Assembly (NCBI RefSeq): GCF_024343775.1
Contig: NZ_RJUF01000020.1
Span: 1-62,206, forward strand
DNA: 62,206 nucleotides
Direction: 5' to 3'
Source: Lacihabitans soyangensis
Lineage (GTDB): Bacteria > Bacteroidota > Bacteroidia > Cytophagales > Spirosomataceae
The notes below the pieces were generated by a model that had not been told where the DNA came from, did not search any database, and worked only from the letters and a program-made list of their open reading frames with translations. Positions 53,641-62,206 of this stretch are shown here, piece by piece (positions within the stretch are counted from its first letter, which is position 1; each line of letters starts with the position of its first letter). The position numbers and the translations under genes are program-made.

Positions 53641-53678
53641 ACAAAAAAGTAAGCAGAATAAACAATATCTGCTTACTT
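53641..53678 (-). terminator. Rho-independent terminator of the 29-residue ribosomal-type gene
   Basis: AAGTAAGCAGA (53647-53657) pairs perfectly with TCTGCTTACTT (53668-53678). On the minus strand the stem is followed by six T, 20 bases past the stop codon of the small gene. Confidence 0.8.
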
Positions 53679-53698
53679 AAATGTATTTGTAAGAAAAA

Positions 53699-53788
53699 TT
53701 ATTTCTTCTTGTGACGGTTTTTTCTAAGACGTTTCTTTCTTTTGTGAGTCGCCATCTTATGTCTTTTTCTCTTCTTTCCGCAAGGCAT
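53699..53788 (-). CDS. 29-residue AURKAIP1/COX24-domain (mS38-like) protein
   Basis: This short ORF reads MPCGKKRKRHKM, then ATHKRKKRLRKNRHKKK, with 16 Lys or Arg among 29 residues. It matches the small basic proteins of Bacteroidota annotated with the AURKAIP1/COX24 domain, related to mitochondrial ribosomal protein mS38 and mycobacterial bS22. It probably binds rRNA in the small ribosomal subunit; the family relation is recognised from memory. It has its own terminator and a well-spaced promoter. It is too short for most gene finders. Confidence 0.88.
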   Translation of the reverse strand: MPCGKKRKRHKMATHKRKKRLRKNRHKKK

Positions 53789-53845
53789 AGCTTTAAAAAT
53801 TTATATAATATTGTAAAATTCCTTATTCGATTTTTTTTCGAACCG

Positions 53846-53876
53846 CAAAGATAGTGATTACTTTAAACTATTCAAA
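53846..53876 (-). promoter_or_regulatory. Promoter of the mS38-like gene
   Basis: On the minus strand TTTG (plus CAAA 53873-53876) and TATCTTTG (plus 53846-53853) are 19 bases apart, a good Bacteroidota promoter. The upstream half lies inside the 3' end of the TPR gene. Confidence 0.6.
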
Positions 53877-54676
53877 GTTTTTGTAATTTCATCTTTCATA
53901 ACGGCATCGATGTTTTGCTTCAACACATCATTTAAAAGTGCCTTAGCTTCTGGCTTTTTGTCTAGTTCTATCAAACTGTAAGCCAAACCCAATTTAGCAT
54001 TGACATTTGTTGGGTCTATTTGTAAAACATTCTGAAACCTTGCAGCTGCTTTGTCGTACTGATTAGACTGCATCGAGAGACCACCCAAACTCATGATAGC
54101 GGGTATGTACTTTGGCTCTTGATCCAAAACTTCTCTTAACATCGTGATGGCCTTCATTGGTGAATCGGATCCGACATAACTCATCGCCAAGTTTGTTTTG
54201 GCGTGTAAATCAGCGGGTTGCAAGGCCAGAACTTTATTGTAGGCCTGTCTTGTTTTTTCTACCAAGAACTCCATATTTGCAGGGCTCAAGGCAAGATTAA
54301 AACCCTGAAAATAAGCATCTCCGGCTAGTGTCCAATTCTCAACAGACGGGTTGTTTAAAGCGATTTTCTCGAAATAAAAACCAGCACTGTCAAATACTGA
54401 CTCTTTAGAATATAGTTCTGCAATTTCTTTTAGAACCTCATTTTTAGAAGTTGAAGCTGAGAGTTTTGTCTGTAAAGACTGCAAAAGTTTTTCAGAATCA
54501 CCTGAAAGTTTGTGTGCAGCCTCCTTTGAGGCCTTGACACTATCAGGTTTTGATTCTTGAACGGTTTGAGCAACATCTTTCACTACAGACTTAGGCCTGG
54601 TAAATAAAAAAGCGAAGCTCGCTATTCCTATTAATACAATTATCAGTAAATGCGTTTTCTTGTTCAAACCGTTCAA
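53858..54676 (-). CDS. Membrane-anchored tetratricopeptide repeat protein
   Basis: The 272-residue protein has an N-terminal transmembrane helix (HLLIIVLIGIASFAFLF), a linker, and at least three TPR units: AGFYFEKIALNNPSVENWTLA, HAKTNLAMSYVGSDSPMKAI and AAARFQNVLQIDPTNVNAKLGLAYSLIE (in blocks). TPR proteins act as assembly platforms, and the partner is unknown. It follows the HU gene by 7 bp, so the two are probably cotranscribed. Confidence 0.85.
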   Translation of the reverse strand: MNGLNKKTHLLIIVLIGIASFAFLFTRPKSVVKDVAQTVQESKPDSVKASKEAAHKLSGDSEKLLQSLQTKLSASTSKNEVLKEIAELYSKESVFDSAGFYFEKIALNNPSVENWTLAGDAYFQGFNLALSPANMEFLVEKTRQAYNKVLALQPADLHAKTNLAMSYVGSDSPMKAITMLREVLDQEPKYIPAIMSLGGLSMQSNQYDKAAARFQNVLQIDPTNVNAKLGLAYSLIELDKKPEAKALLNDVLKQNIDAVMKDEITKTLNSLK

Positions 54677-54683
54677 ATCAAAA

Positions 54684-54968
54684 TTATTTTACATTTGTTT
54701 TAACCTCTTCAACAAACTCTTTTGAAGGCTTAAAACTTGGGATGAAATGAGCTGGAACTGTTACAGTAGTTTTTTGAGAAATGTTACGTGCTTTTTTCTC
54801 TGCTCTTTTTTTGTTCACAAAACTTCCGAAACCTCTTACATAAATGGCTTCTCCACTTGCCAAACTGTCTTTAACTGTTTGAAAAAACGCCTCAACGGTG
54901 ATTGAAGTAACTGCTTTGTCAACTCCTGTTTTGTCCGAAATAATCGAAATAACCTCTGCTTTCGTCAC
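54684..54968 (-). CDS. HU/IHF-family nucleoid DNA-binding protein
   Basis: The 94-residue size is standard for HU. Typical stretches are MTKAEVISIISDKTGV, FFQTVKDSLASGEAIYVRGFGSF and the DNA-binding arm HFIPSFKPSKEF. It bends DNA and organises the nucleoid. It has a strong promoter upstream and is followed after 7 bp by the TPR gene. Confidence 0.95.
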   Translation of the reverse strand: MTKAEVISIISDKTGVDKAVTSITVEAFFQTVKDSLASGEAIYVRGFGSFVNKKRAEKKARNISQKTTVTVPAHFIPSFKPSKEFVEEVKTNVK

Positions 54969-55031
54969 GATTTATTAAATTTACTTGTTAAAAAATTATT
55001 ATTTAGCTAAATGAATTTAGATTTAGGACTG

Positions 55032-55064
55032 CAAAGATAGAGGTTTAGCGAGAATTCTCACAAA
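55032..55064 (-). promoter_or_regulatory. Promoter of the HU-TPR operon
   Basis: On the minus strand TTTG (plus CAAA 55061-55064), 21 bases, TATCTTTG (plus 55032-55039). Both elements and the spacing fit the Bacteroidota housekeeping promoter, with the start about 55 bases before the HU ATG. Confidence 0.65.
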
Positions 55065-55148
55065 AACTTTTATCTTTTTTTTTATAATTTATTAGTTATT
55101 AAGTAGTTAAGCGACGATTTTCATACTTAAAAAAAATCAATAAACAAA

Positions 55149-56183
55149 ATGTTTGCAAAAAAAATTATCTCTTGGTATTTAAAAAATAAGCGTGATTTAC
55201 CATGGAGAAACACTGATAACCCGTATTATATTTGGCTTTCAGAGATTATTTTGCAACAGACCAGAGTTCAGCAAGGATTGCCCTATTATGAGAAATTTGT
55301 TGAAAACTTTAAGACTGTGGAAGCATTGGCGGCCGCAAATGAAGGTGAAGTACTGAGACTTTGGCAGGGCTTAGGATACTATTCAAGGGGAAGGAATCTG
55401 CACAAAACAGCCCAAGTGGTGGTGCGGGAATATGGAGGACGGTTTCCTGACAACTTCAAAGATTTACAAAAACTAAAAGGAGTGGGTCGCTATACCGCGG
55501 CTGCAATAGCCTCCTTTGCTTTTAATGAGTCTGTGCCCGCAATAGATGGAAATGCTTTGCGTGTGCTAACACGGTTCTTTGAGATTTTTGACCCAATCGA
55601 TAGTCCATCAGTTCAAAAAAACATATTTGATATTGCAACTGATTTGATGAAAAATGTTGATGCCGGAAATTATAACCAAGCCGTAATGGAGCTTGGAGCA
55701 ACGGTATGCACACCCAAAAATCCGAATTGTGAAGAATGCCCAATAAACATCGAATGTAAAGCTTTTGAGAACAAAAGCGTGAGTCAGATTCCGATCAAAG
55801 CAAAAAAAACCAAAGTGAGTCAGAAGTTTTTTCAATATTTTGTTTTCGAACATAAGGGTAGATATTGGTTAAAAAAACGAGCCGATAACGAAATTTGGGC
55901 CAATATGTATGATTTCTATCTCGTCGAGAGTGAAAATCTTGATTATCACGAAAACCTAGAAAAGACTATTGAAGAGTTCAATATTGAGGTAGAATCAGTT
56001 AAAACTTACCCAGTAGTCAACCATATTCTTACACATCAAAAACAACAGATTGCTTTTACAGAAGTAAAATGTAAATCTGCTTCAACAATCGGAAATGGAA
56101 ACTGGTACACCATAGAAGAACTTGACGACCTGGCGAAACCGAAAATAATTGTTGACTTTATTCAAAATCTAAAAAAAGGTTAG
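55149..56183 (+). CDS. mutY: A/G-specific adenine DNA glycosylase MutY
   Basis: The 344-residue protein has catalytic Glu32 in LSEIILQQTRVQQ and the helix-hairpin-helix LKGVGRYTAAAIASFAF. The catalytic Asp is in VPAIDGNALRVLTR, and the [4Fe-4S] ligands are in CTPKNPNCEECPINIEC (C-x6-C-x2-C-x5-C). The C-terminal Nudix-like domain that reads 8-oxoG spans about 220-344. It removes adenine mispaired with 8-oxoguanine. It is convergent with the OmpA/PD40 gene and overlaps it by 4 bp. Confidence 0.96.
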   Translation: MFAKKIISWYLKNKRDLPWRNTDNPYYIWLSEIILQQTRVQQGLPYYEKFVENFKTVEALAAANEGEVLRLWQGLGYYSRGRNLHKTAQVVVREYGGRFPDNFKDLQKLKGVGRYTAAAIASFAFNESVPAIDGNALRVLTRFFEIFDPIDSPSVQKNIFDIATDLMKNVDAGNYNQAVMELGATVCTPKNPNCEECPINIECKAFENKSVSQIPIKAKKTKVSQKFFQYFVFEHKGRYWLKKRADNEIWANMYDFYLVESENLDYHENLEKTIEEFNIEVESVKTYPVVNHILTHQKQQIAFTEVKCKSASTIGNGNWYTIEELDDLAKPKIIVDFIQNLKKG

Positions 56184-58711
56184 ATTTTTTCTATTTTAAG
56201 AATTTTAAACTCCGTACGTCTGTTGCGTTGGTGTTCGGCCTCGGTGCATTGAACACCATCACTACAAGCATTAAGTGGTTCTGACTCGCCCTTTCCCACC
56301 GATTTTACTCTGGATTTATCAATACCACGAGAGGTAATGTATTTAAAAACTTCCTTTGCACGGCTTTCAGAAAGTCTTAGATTTATAAGAGAGTTTCCAC
56401 GCGTATCGGTGTGAGATGACACCTCAATTATCATGTTTGGATATTTTTTGAGTGTGTTTACCAATTTATCCAAGTCCTTTTTGGCATTTTCCCTAATCTT
56501 ATAAGAGTCTGATTCGTAGTAGATATTCTCAAGTTTAATCACGTCGCCGACCTTATATAGTTTGGTGTCGAATAGATTAAGAGAAAAAGTTGGCTTCTTT
56601 ACTTTTTTACCAAAAAGTGTTTTTCTCACTGACTTCTCTATGATTTCAGAACTTGAGCCAAAGTCATCTTTCATTGCTATAAGTTCATAGTCACACTCGA
56701 GGTCACGCTTAAATTCGTAACTACCGTCCTTTTTGGTGTACATTTCTTGCACCTCGCCTGTGCATTTATTAATGAATTTCACCTTGACAGCAGCAATAGG
56801 CTCGCCGCCCTCACCACCGGTTATAACACCTCTGAAAATATTAGAATTGCCACCAACAGTACGCTTCTGTATTAATTCTCCACGTTTTTTAGGTGTTTCT
56901 ACTTTTGCAATATCTTGCGGTATGATTACCTCTTTTTTCAGAAACACCTCAAGAACTCCAGGCTCGTAGTCAGATGCATCTATGTTTGAATAGTTTTTTG
57001 TTTGAGAGATGTAACCTTCTTTGGTAAAATTAAAAACAAAATCCTTGTCGGCCTCTAGACATAACTTAATAGTGCCCGATGCATTGGTTGTGGCATTTTC
57101 AACACTGCCTTTTACCGAAGAAACGCCATATTCAAAAACCATTTTGTCTAGAGGCTTCTTGGTGTCTTTGTCGAAAACATTAACTACTAGATCTCTACAA
57201 CCAAACTTTGCACCTACTCTGTTGAATTTATAGATGTCATCGTCAGAACCGCCACGCTTTCTGTTGCTGCTAAAATATCCAATGGTTCTTTCTTGATCAG
57301 TGATTATGCCGAAGTCGTCATTGTTAGAGTTGAGCGGAGCTCCGAGATTTCTGACCATACCCTTTGCCATTCCTGAGATAAGATCAGTTTTAATTGTGAA
57401 CATATCCAGGTCACCGAGTCCTGGAAGGCCATCTGATGAAAAGTATAGATTTCCACCTTCGTCTATAAATGGGAACATTTCGTTTCCAACCGAGTTAACC
57501 TTCCCTCCCATGTTTTCGGGTTTCGACCATGCTCCGTTTATAAATCTCGAAATATAAATATCTGTACCGCCATAACCGCCCGGCATGTCTGACACAAAAT
57601 AAAGAAAATTATCCTTTGAATTGACAGACGGGTGACCGCAAGAATATTTATCATCATTAAAATCTAACTCTTTAATATTGCCCCAATCAGAGCCTTTTTT
57701 CTCTGCAGAGTAGAGTTTGAGACGGGTAATACCTTCTTTTTTATTAGAACCAAACAAACCACCAACATCAGAAGAGCCGTTTCGGGTAAAAATAATCTTG
57801 TTGGCGTTGTCATAAAATGTACACGGGCCCTCGTGATATTTTGAGTTTAGATTTTTGCTAAAACTTTTGATTTCTACCACTGAGTTTTCCTCATAGCCTT
57901 TGCTTCCATTTATGAGATCACTACCGGTGTGAGCAATGGTGTTGGCATCGTTGGAGGTGGGTGGTGTGTAATAATCATTACCTAATTTTTCGGTAGTGTT
58001 TTTTGATTTTGAGGTGGCACTGGCTTGTCCACCCGAACCGACAGCAGCAGTGGTGTTTTCCTCTTTAGAAATTACTTTTAAATCCTCTAAATAATATAAA
58101 TCCAAAAAGGACGAATTATCCCATTTAAAAACCCTTTTAACTGAATTATTTTTGTTGCGACTCGAAACAAAAACCAAGCCATCTTTGTAAAATGTGGGAC
58201 TAAAGTCTGGACTGGCTGTGTTTATACCAACATATTCAATTCTATAACTTTGGGTATTTCTAGTGAGCGGGTCCATGTTGGCGTAGAGCTTGCTGAACTC
58301 TATGCCACGTTTGTCTTGTTCCTGCAGTTCTGTGTATTTTATCCAAATCTTAGAAGATTCTTGGTGTTTTCCGTTGCTACTTAATACTTGAGCAAACCGC
58401 TGGTAGGCCTTTATTTCGTCCCCTTTTAGGGTCGGGTTATTGCCTAGAACCTCTTCATAATACTTTTCGGCGTTTTTGTAGTCTTTTACAAAATAATATG
58501 CCTCGGCCAAATTAAGCTTAGCTTTTTGGATTTCATCTGAAGTAAGATTCTTTGACTTTTTAAGAATGCCATCATATAATTCTATGGCATTGGCATACGA
58601 CAAACTTTTAGTGCTATTCTCTGCCTTTTTTAATTGCTTCGAGGTGCTCTGCGAAAAGCCCACGTAAGCAAAAAAGCAAAAAAAGAATACCAAAAAGTTT
58701 TTTGGATGCAT
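56180..58711 (-). CDS. Large OmpA-family protein with TPR and PD40 repeats
   Basis: The 843-residue protein has a signal peptide (FLVFFFCFFAYVGFSQS). N-terminal TPR-like repeats (25-130) are followed by WD40-like PD40 beta-propeller motifs (CGHPSVNSKDNFLYFVSDMPGGYGGTDIY in blocks; FPFIDEGGNLYFSSDGLPGLGDLDM), two carboxypeptidase-regulatory-like beta domains, and a C-terminal OmpA domain (725-843, VSSHTDTRGNSLINLRLSESRA). This order resembles the SprE/PorE-type envelope proteins of Bacteroidota that bind peptidoglycan. It lies 117 bp after the giant adhesin and may assist its anchoring, which is inference. Confidence 0.92.
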   Translation of the reverse strand: MHPKNFLVFFFCFFAYVGFSQSTSKQLKKAENSTKSLSYANAIELYDGILKKSKNLTSDEIQKAKLNLAEAYYFVKDYKNAEKYYEEVLGNNPTLKGDEIKAYQRFAQVLSSNGKHQESSKIWIKYTELQEQDKRGIEFSKLYANMDPLTRNTQSYRIEYVGINTASPDFSPTFYKDGLVFVSSRNKNNSVKRVFKWDNSSFLDLYYLEDLKVISKEENTTAAVGSGGQASATSKSKNTTEKLGNDYYTPPTSNDANTIAHTGSDLINGSKGYEENSVVEIKSFSKNLNSKYHEGPCTFYDNANKIIFTRNGSSDVGGLFGSNKKEGITRLKLYSAEKKGSDWGNIKELDFNDDKYSCGHPSVNSKDNFLYFVSDMPGGYGGTDIYISRFINGAWSKPENMGGKVNSVGNEMFPFIDEGGNLYFSSDGLPGLGDLDMFTIKTDLISGMAKGMVRNLGAPLNSNNDDFGIITDQERTIGYFSSNRKRGGSDDDIYKFNRVGAKFGCRDLVVNVFDKDTKKPLDKMVFEYGVSSVKGSVENATTNASGTIKLCLEADKDFVFNFTKEGYISQTKNYSNIDASDYEPGVLEVFLKKEVIIPQDIAKVETPKKRGELIQKRTVGGNSNIFRGVITGGEGGEPIAAVKVKFINKCTGEVQEMYTKKDGSYEFKRDLECDYELIAMKDDFGSSSEIIEKSVRKTLFGKKVKKPTFSLNLFDTKLYKVGDVIKLENIYYESDSYKIRENAKKDLDKLVNTLKKYPNMIIEVSSHTDTRGNSLINLRLSESRAKEVFKYITSRGIDKSRVKSVGKGESEPLNACSDGVQCTEAEHQRNRRTEFKILKIEKI

Positions 58712-58770
58712 AAGTAATTTATGGTAGAACTATTATGACAAAAACAACAAAAATCATGCCTTTTAATAAT

Positions 58771-58818
58771 AAACGAAAAAATGCCACCATTTATTAAATG
58801 GCGACATTTTCGTTTTTT
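58771..58818 (-). terminator. Hairpin terminator downstream of the giant adhesin gene
   Basis: AAACGAAAAAATGCCACCATTT and AAATGGCGACATTTTCGTTT form a long, slightly imperfect hairpin around an ATT loop. On the minus strand the T-run is interrupted (TTTATTATT); on the plus strand it is a clean run of eight T. Confidence 0.55.
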
Positions 58819-58828
58819 TTCCTTCAAA

Positions 58829-61800
58829 TTAGCGAACTACTGTAATGAATCCGTTTCTGACTTTAGCTTGATCTTTAACTTTTACTGAGTAATAATAAGT
58901 ACCATCTGGAACACCTTCTGGTCCGAATCTCATACCCGTGTTAGAAGTTGCATCCCACTTAATAACAGTACCCTGAAGTACGTTTTCGGTTCCTGTATAT
59001 TTCCAAACCAAATGACCCCATCTGTTGTAGATTTCGAACATTTCTACTACTACACCTTCAGGTACAAGAGACTCTAAGGTTTCGTTGGTTTGGTCGCCAT
59101 TTGGAGAGAAACCACCTGGTATTTCGATCAAATCTACAAGATTAGTAGAAGACGTACTGTCTTTAGGTATTCTGAAAATAGTTGGAGTACTTGACAATGG
59201 TATAATCTGTGTTCCAGCATTTGAGATATCACTCACGATGACACCAGTAGTTGATGTTCCGTAGGCCACAATGTTGTTCAGATAAGGACCGTAGTTTTTC
59301 TTGTACTTCAGTCTAACTGTAAAGAATACTGTATCTACTTTACCGGCGGCAAGTTTAGATGTGGTGTCTGGTAAGGTTAGTCTATAATCAGTGTCACCGT
59401 CAAATGCTACGTTTTTGACAAGTTTACCTGAAACAGTAGGTTGACCTTCTACCGCAAACTGGATTGAGTCAGGGAATGTTTTGCTTAGCGTATCTACCAA
59501 GTAAACGTTTTTCAACTCACTGAATCCTATGTTTTTAACAAGAGCTCTGTATTTCACCTCGTAGGTAAACTCGTCAATCATTGATGAGTCAACAACGCTC
59601 AATGCTGCTGCAATGCCTGCCTTGGTAGAATCTACAGTGAAGGTCACTTTAGTAGGCTCATCATTGTCTAATGGATTACCGTTGCCATCTGGGTCAGGGT
59701 TTGTACCATTTGTAGATACATCGCTGATAGCCTGAGTAGTTCCTGCGAACACTTTGGCAGTGTTGAAGAACTCAGTTTTAGAGGCATTGGTGATGTCCAC
59801 TTTAACTTTGAAGCTCACTGAAAGTGTTTTACCAATTTCGATGTTACTTAGAGAGTCAACCAACAATGAGGTGTTGGTTCCTCTACCTGTGTAGTTCGGA
59901 TTAGCCTTCAGTCCTGTTGCAGCCGTTACAACTATGGTATCGTCAAGGATTTCCACACCGTTTCCAAATGTCACTCCTAAATCGTCTACTAACTTCACTT
60001 TAGTAAGTTTAGTAGCACCCATGTTGGCGATATTGAAAGTAAACGGTACTTCGTACTTGTTAGTAGCTATTTTAGTTATGGTTCCAACATTTTTGCTCAA
60101 TCCTACGAGGTCAGTTGTTGAGACATCGTTTATAGTGAACAAACTGGTGTTGTTTGACAATACTGGATCAATTTGATCAACAGAGAAGAGCTCTGCTTTG
60201 TTGACAATTTTACCCGCTGCTATAACTTTTGCACGATATGTAAACTTCACACTATCTGTTTTACTCAATGTGGCTATTTTAGCAACCACTGCACCGTTCT
60301 CCAATTTGGCGTTGGTACTTACTGACTCTATTACTAATCCAGCAGGTATTATATCTCTAACTACAAGGTTTGTGGCCGTATTAGTTCTAAGATTTTTAAC
60401 AACAACTGAATAGTTTACAAAACCATTAACTGGAACTTTAATCGAATCCGCAGTTTTCTTGACAGAAATATCGACAAACTTACTAGAATCTGGAGTTACA
60501 CCACCAGTTCCACAATCAGTTATGGTAACTTTTACAGCCACTGGATCACTGTAGCAACCCACTTTGCTTCTTTCGAACAAGTAGTAGTTTCCTGCTCCTA
60601 CCATACCTGGAGTAGTGATAAGTGTCGAATTGGCTGAGTTACTTACATGGAACTCGAAGGTAGCACTTTCATTGCTTGGTGTACCCAATATGGCATTGTT
60701 AAGATCAACTGTCTCAAATGGACAGATATTCTTAATTTCAGCCAAGGCGGTTGGTTTAGGAACTGCTGCCCCAACTGTAACCGATACCACATTTGAAGAC
60801 TCGCTTTCACAAGTACCTCCTACAGATTTACACTTAGCAGTGTAGTTGAACGTACCTGCTGTTGATGGTGTCACTGTGAGAACTGATCCTGTTTGACCAT
60901 TTGCCCAAACTACTGTTCCAGCACATCCTTGAGCTGTAATCACTATACTTTCACCAAGACAGATAGTCGAAGTTTTGCAAGTGATGAAAGGCTTGTTAGG
61001 CAATCCGATGTTGATACATAATGTGTCAGATTTCTCACTTTCACATGTACCCACCACGCAAACAGCTGTGTATTTGCTGGTTGCTGTTGGTTTAACTTCA
61101 ACTGCGTTACCTGTCATACCATTTGACCACTTGATTATACCATCACACTCATAAGCTCTAAGTGTAATTGATTCACCGGCACAGATGATGTCTGTTGCAC
61201 AAGCTACAACTGGTTTAGTTGCTTTTTGAACTTTGACTTCAACTATATTAGATACCGGACTCACACAATCAGCTACTTTACAAACTGCCGAGTAAGTAGT
61301 AGTAACCGCAGGTTTAACTACTATTGAGTTACCGGATTTTCCGTTAGACCAAATTATTGTACCAGTTGTACAGCCGGTTGCAGTGAGTGTAATATTCTCT
61401 GGCTCACAAATAACTGTTTTAGAAGCCGCTACAACAAGTGCCGGAAGATTACATCCTGTTCCACAGTCCGTAGTTTTTATTTCAATAACTACCGGTTGAG
61501 AATTAGGACTAACTCCACATGTATTGGTACACTTCACTGTATACGAACCTGCTATTTTAACTTTAATGCTATTTCCAGTAGCTCCGGTGCTCCAAGTAAC
61601 CGTTCCATTACAACCATCTGTACTTAATGTGGCTGAATCGCCCGCACAAATTTTGGTAGCAGATGCTGTTATAATAGGTGCAGAAGGGGTACCTCCAACG
61701 GTGATAACTACCGCATCAGATGGTAAACTAGTACCGCATGAGTTAGTACAAGTAGCTGTATAAGAACCAGCAGTTTTTACGAAAATACTTGCTCCTTCTT

Positions 61801-62206
61801 TACCATTGCTCCATTTAACAGTTCCGCTACAAACGCTTGCTGTTAATTTAGCTGAATCAACTCCACAAATACTTGTTTTGTTGGCCACCACAATCGGTCC
61901 TGCAGGGCGTCCTCCAGTTTCAATTTTGATAATATTTGAAGCTAGGCTAGTTCCGCATGAGTTTTTACACTTAGCTGTATAACTTCCTGCTCCAACTTGA
62001 ATCATATCGCCCGTGGCTCCTGTGCTCCATTCGATAGTTCCTGTGCATCCTACTGCTACCAATCTCGCTTTTTCAGTATCACAAACATTTACTCTATCTG
62101 TAGTAATTAATGGAGCATTTGGCACAGCACCTATAGAAATCTTCACGATGTTACTATTTCCGCTCTCTCCGCAAGTGTTTACACAAATGGCAGCATAGTC
62201 ACCCGC
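58829..62206 (-). CDS. Giant cell-surface protein with Ig-like and DUF11 modules and a gliding/T9SS C-terminal domain (partial)
   Basis: The open frame continues through the right edge, so the N-terminus is missing. About 1125 residues are visible. At least six complete modules of about 75 residues, each with four Cys (pattern [20 protein letters not shown], then [14 protein letters not shown]), are followed by a degenerate module and three DUF11-like domains ([20 protein letters not shown]). The end is a CHU_C-type domain ([38 protein letters not shown]). Such proteins are exported by the type IX system and anchored for adhesion or gliding. It ends at stop 58829. Confidence 0.92.
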   Translation of the reverse strand, partial: AGDYAAICVNTCGESGNSNIVKISIGAVPNAPLITTDRVNVCDTEKARLVAVGCTGTIEWSTGATGDMIQVGAGSYTAKCKNSCGTSLASNIIKIETGGRPAGPIVVANKTSICGVDSAKLTASVCSGTVKWSNGKEGASIFVKTAGSYTATCTNSCGTSLPSDAVVITVGGTPSAPIITASATKICAGDSATLSTDGCNGTVTWSTGATGNSIKVKIAGSYTVKCTNTCGVSPNSQPVVIEIKTTDCGTGCNLPALVVAASKTVICEPENITLTATGCTTGTIIWSNGKSGNSIVVKPAVTTTYSAVCKVADCVSPVSNIVEVKVQKATKPVVACATDIICAGESITLRAYECDGIIKWSNGMTGNAVEVKPTATSKYTAVCVVGTCESEKSDTLCINIGLPNKPFITCKTSTICLGESIVITAQGCAGTVVWANGQTGSVLTVTPSTAGTFNYTAKCKSVGGTCESESSNVVSVTVGAAVPKPTALAEIKNICPFETVDLNNAILGTPSNESATFEFHVSNSANSTLITTPGMVGAGNYYLFERSKVGCYSDPVAVKVTITDCGTGGVTPDSSKFVDISVKKTADSIKVPVNGFVNYSVVVKNLRTNTATNLVVRDIIPAGLVIESVSTNAKLENGAVVAKIATLSKTDSVKFTYRAKVIAAGKIVNKAELFSVDQIDPVLSNNTSLFTINDVSTTDLVGLSKNVGTITKIATNKYEVPFTFNIANMGATKLTKVKLVDDLGVTFGNGVEILDDTIVVTAATGLKANPNYTGRGTNTSLLVDSLSNIEIGKTLSVSFKVKVDITNASKTEFFNTAKVFAGTTQAISDVSTNGTNPDPDGNGNPLDNDEPTKVTFTVDSTKAGIAAALSVVDSSMIDEFTYEVKYRALVKNIGFSELKNVYLVDTLSKTFPDSIQFAVEGQPTVSGKLVKNVAFDGDTDYRLTLPDTTSKLAAGKVDTVFFTVRLKYKKNYGPYLNNIVAYGTSTTGVIVSDISNAGTQIIPLSSTPTIFRIPKDSTSSTNLVDLIEIPGGFSPNGDQTNETLESLVPEGVVVEMFEIYNRWGHLVWKYTGTENVLQGTVIKWDATSNTGMRFGPEGVPDGTYYYSVKVKDQAKVRNGFITVVR

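Overview
The window is AT-rich DNA from a member of the Bacteroidota, most likely a Cytophagales-type bacterium (Spirosomataceae or Leadbetterellaceae-like). The evidence is a SusC/SusD pair, a giant surface protein ending in a gliding/type IX secretion (CHU_C-type) C-terminal domain, a SecA of about 1100 residues without the zinc tail, the tiny arginine/lysine-rich mS38-like gene, Bacteroidota-style TAnnTTTG -7 promoter boxes, and few Shine-Dalgarno sequences. No rRNA, tRNA, CRISPR array, insertion sequence or phage module was seen.

Layout. 1-8.2 kb: the tail of a NamZ/DUF1343 gene, a small lipoprotein, a YiiX-like papain-fold enzyme, an IscA-type Fe-S carrier, a saccharopine dehydrogenase-like enzyme, Lon protease, and the overlapping hisH-hisA-hisF operon. 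8.2-12.6 kb: a polyprenyl diphosphate synthase, then an accessory patch with a disrupted EF-Tu-domain-III protein, a probable GNAT-like/HTH toxin-antitoxin pair and a class A beta-lactamase. 12.6-25.8 kb: housekeeping genes (S41 protease with FKBP isomerase, a LytTR membrane regulator, KdsC, HhH and OmpA proteins, Rho, DapF, L19) plus a trehalose locus with a divergent AraC regulator, an MFS transporter and a GH37 trehalase. An array of tandem 32-bp hairpin units lies between dapF and rplS.

26-33.2 kb: a minus-strand cluster of SusC, SusD, a sodium/solute symporter and an atypical metallophosphatase, which together look like an uptake route for an unknown ligand. 33.2-37.8 kb: a minus-strand run with the arsenosugar-type radical SAM protein ArsS, an AhpD-like protein and a TIGR04283-type glycosyltransferase, interrupted by a HipA-like kinase/DUF3037 pair and a two-domain VOC protein. 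37.8-42.5 kb (+): Nnr, two DUF433/DUF5615 toxin-antitoxin modules on either side of a VOC gene, a D-threonine aldolase-like enzyme and a translationally coupled GroES-like protein.

42.5-62.2 kb: a thioredoxin, a CcmF/CcsA-type cytochrome c assembly protein with DUF4230, SecA, DusB, a CPBP protease, RNase G, the 29-residue mS38-like gene, a TPR protein with HU, MutY, a large OmpA/PD40 protein, and the partial giant adhesin, which runs off the right edge. Several convergent gene pairs share clean bidirectional terminators.

All identifications come from reading the translated sequences and recognising family motifs; no database search was run. The most interesting parts are the accessory and defence-like two-gene modules, the interrupted arsenosugar cluster, the stop-codon-split EF-Tu-III gene and the hairpin-repeat array.
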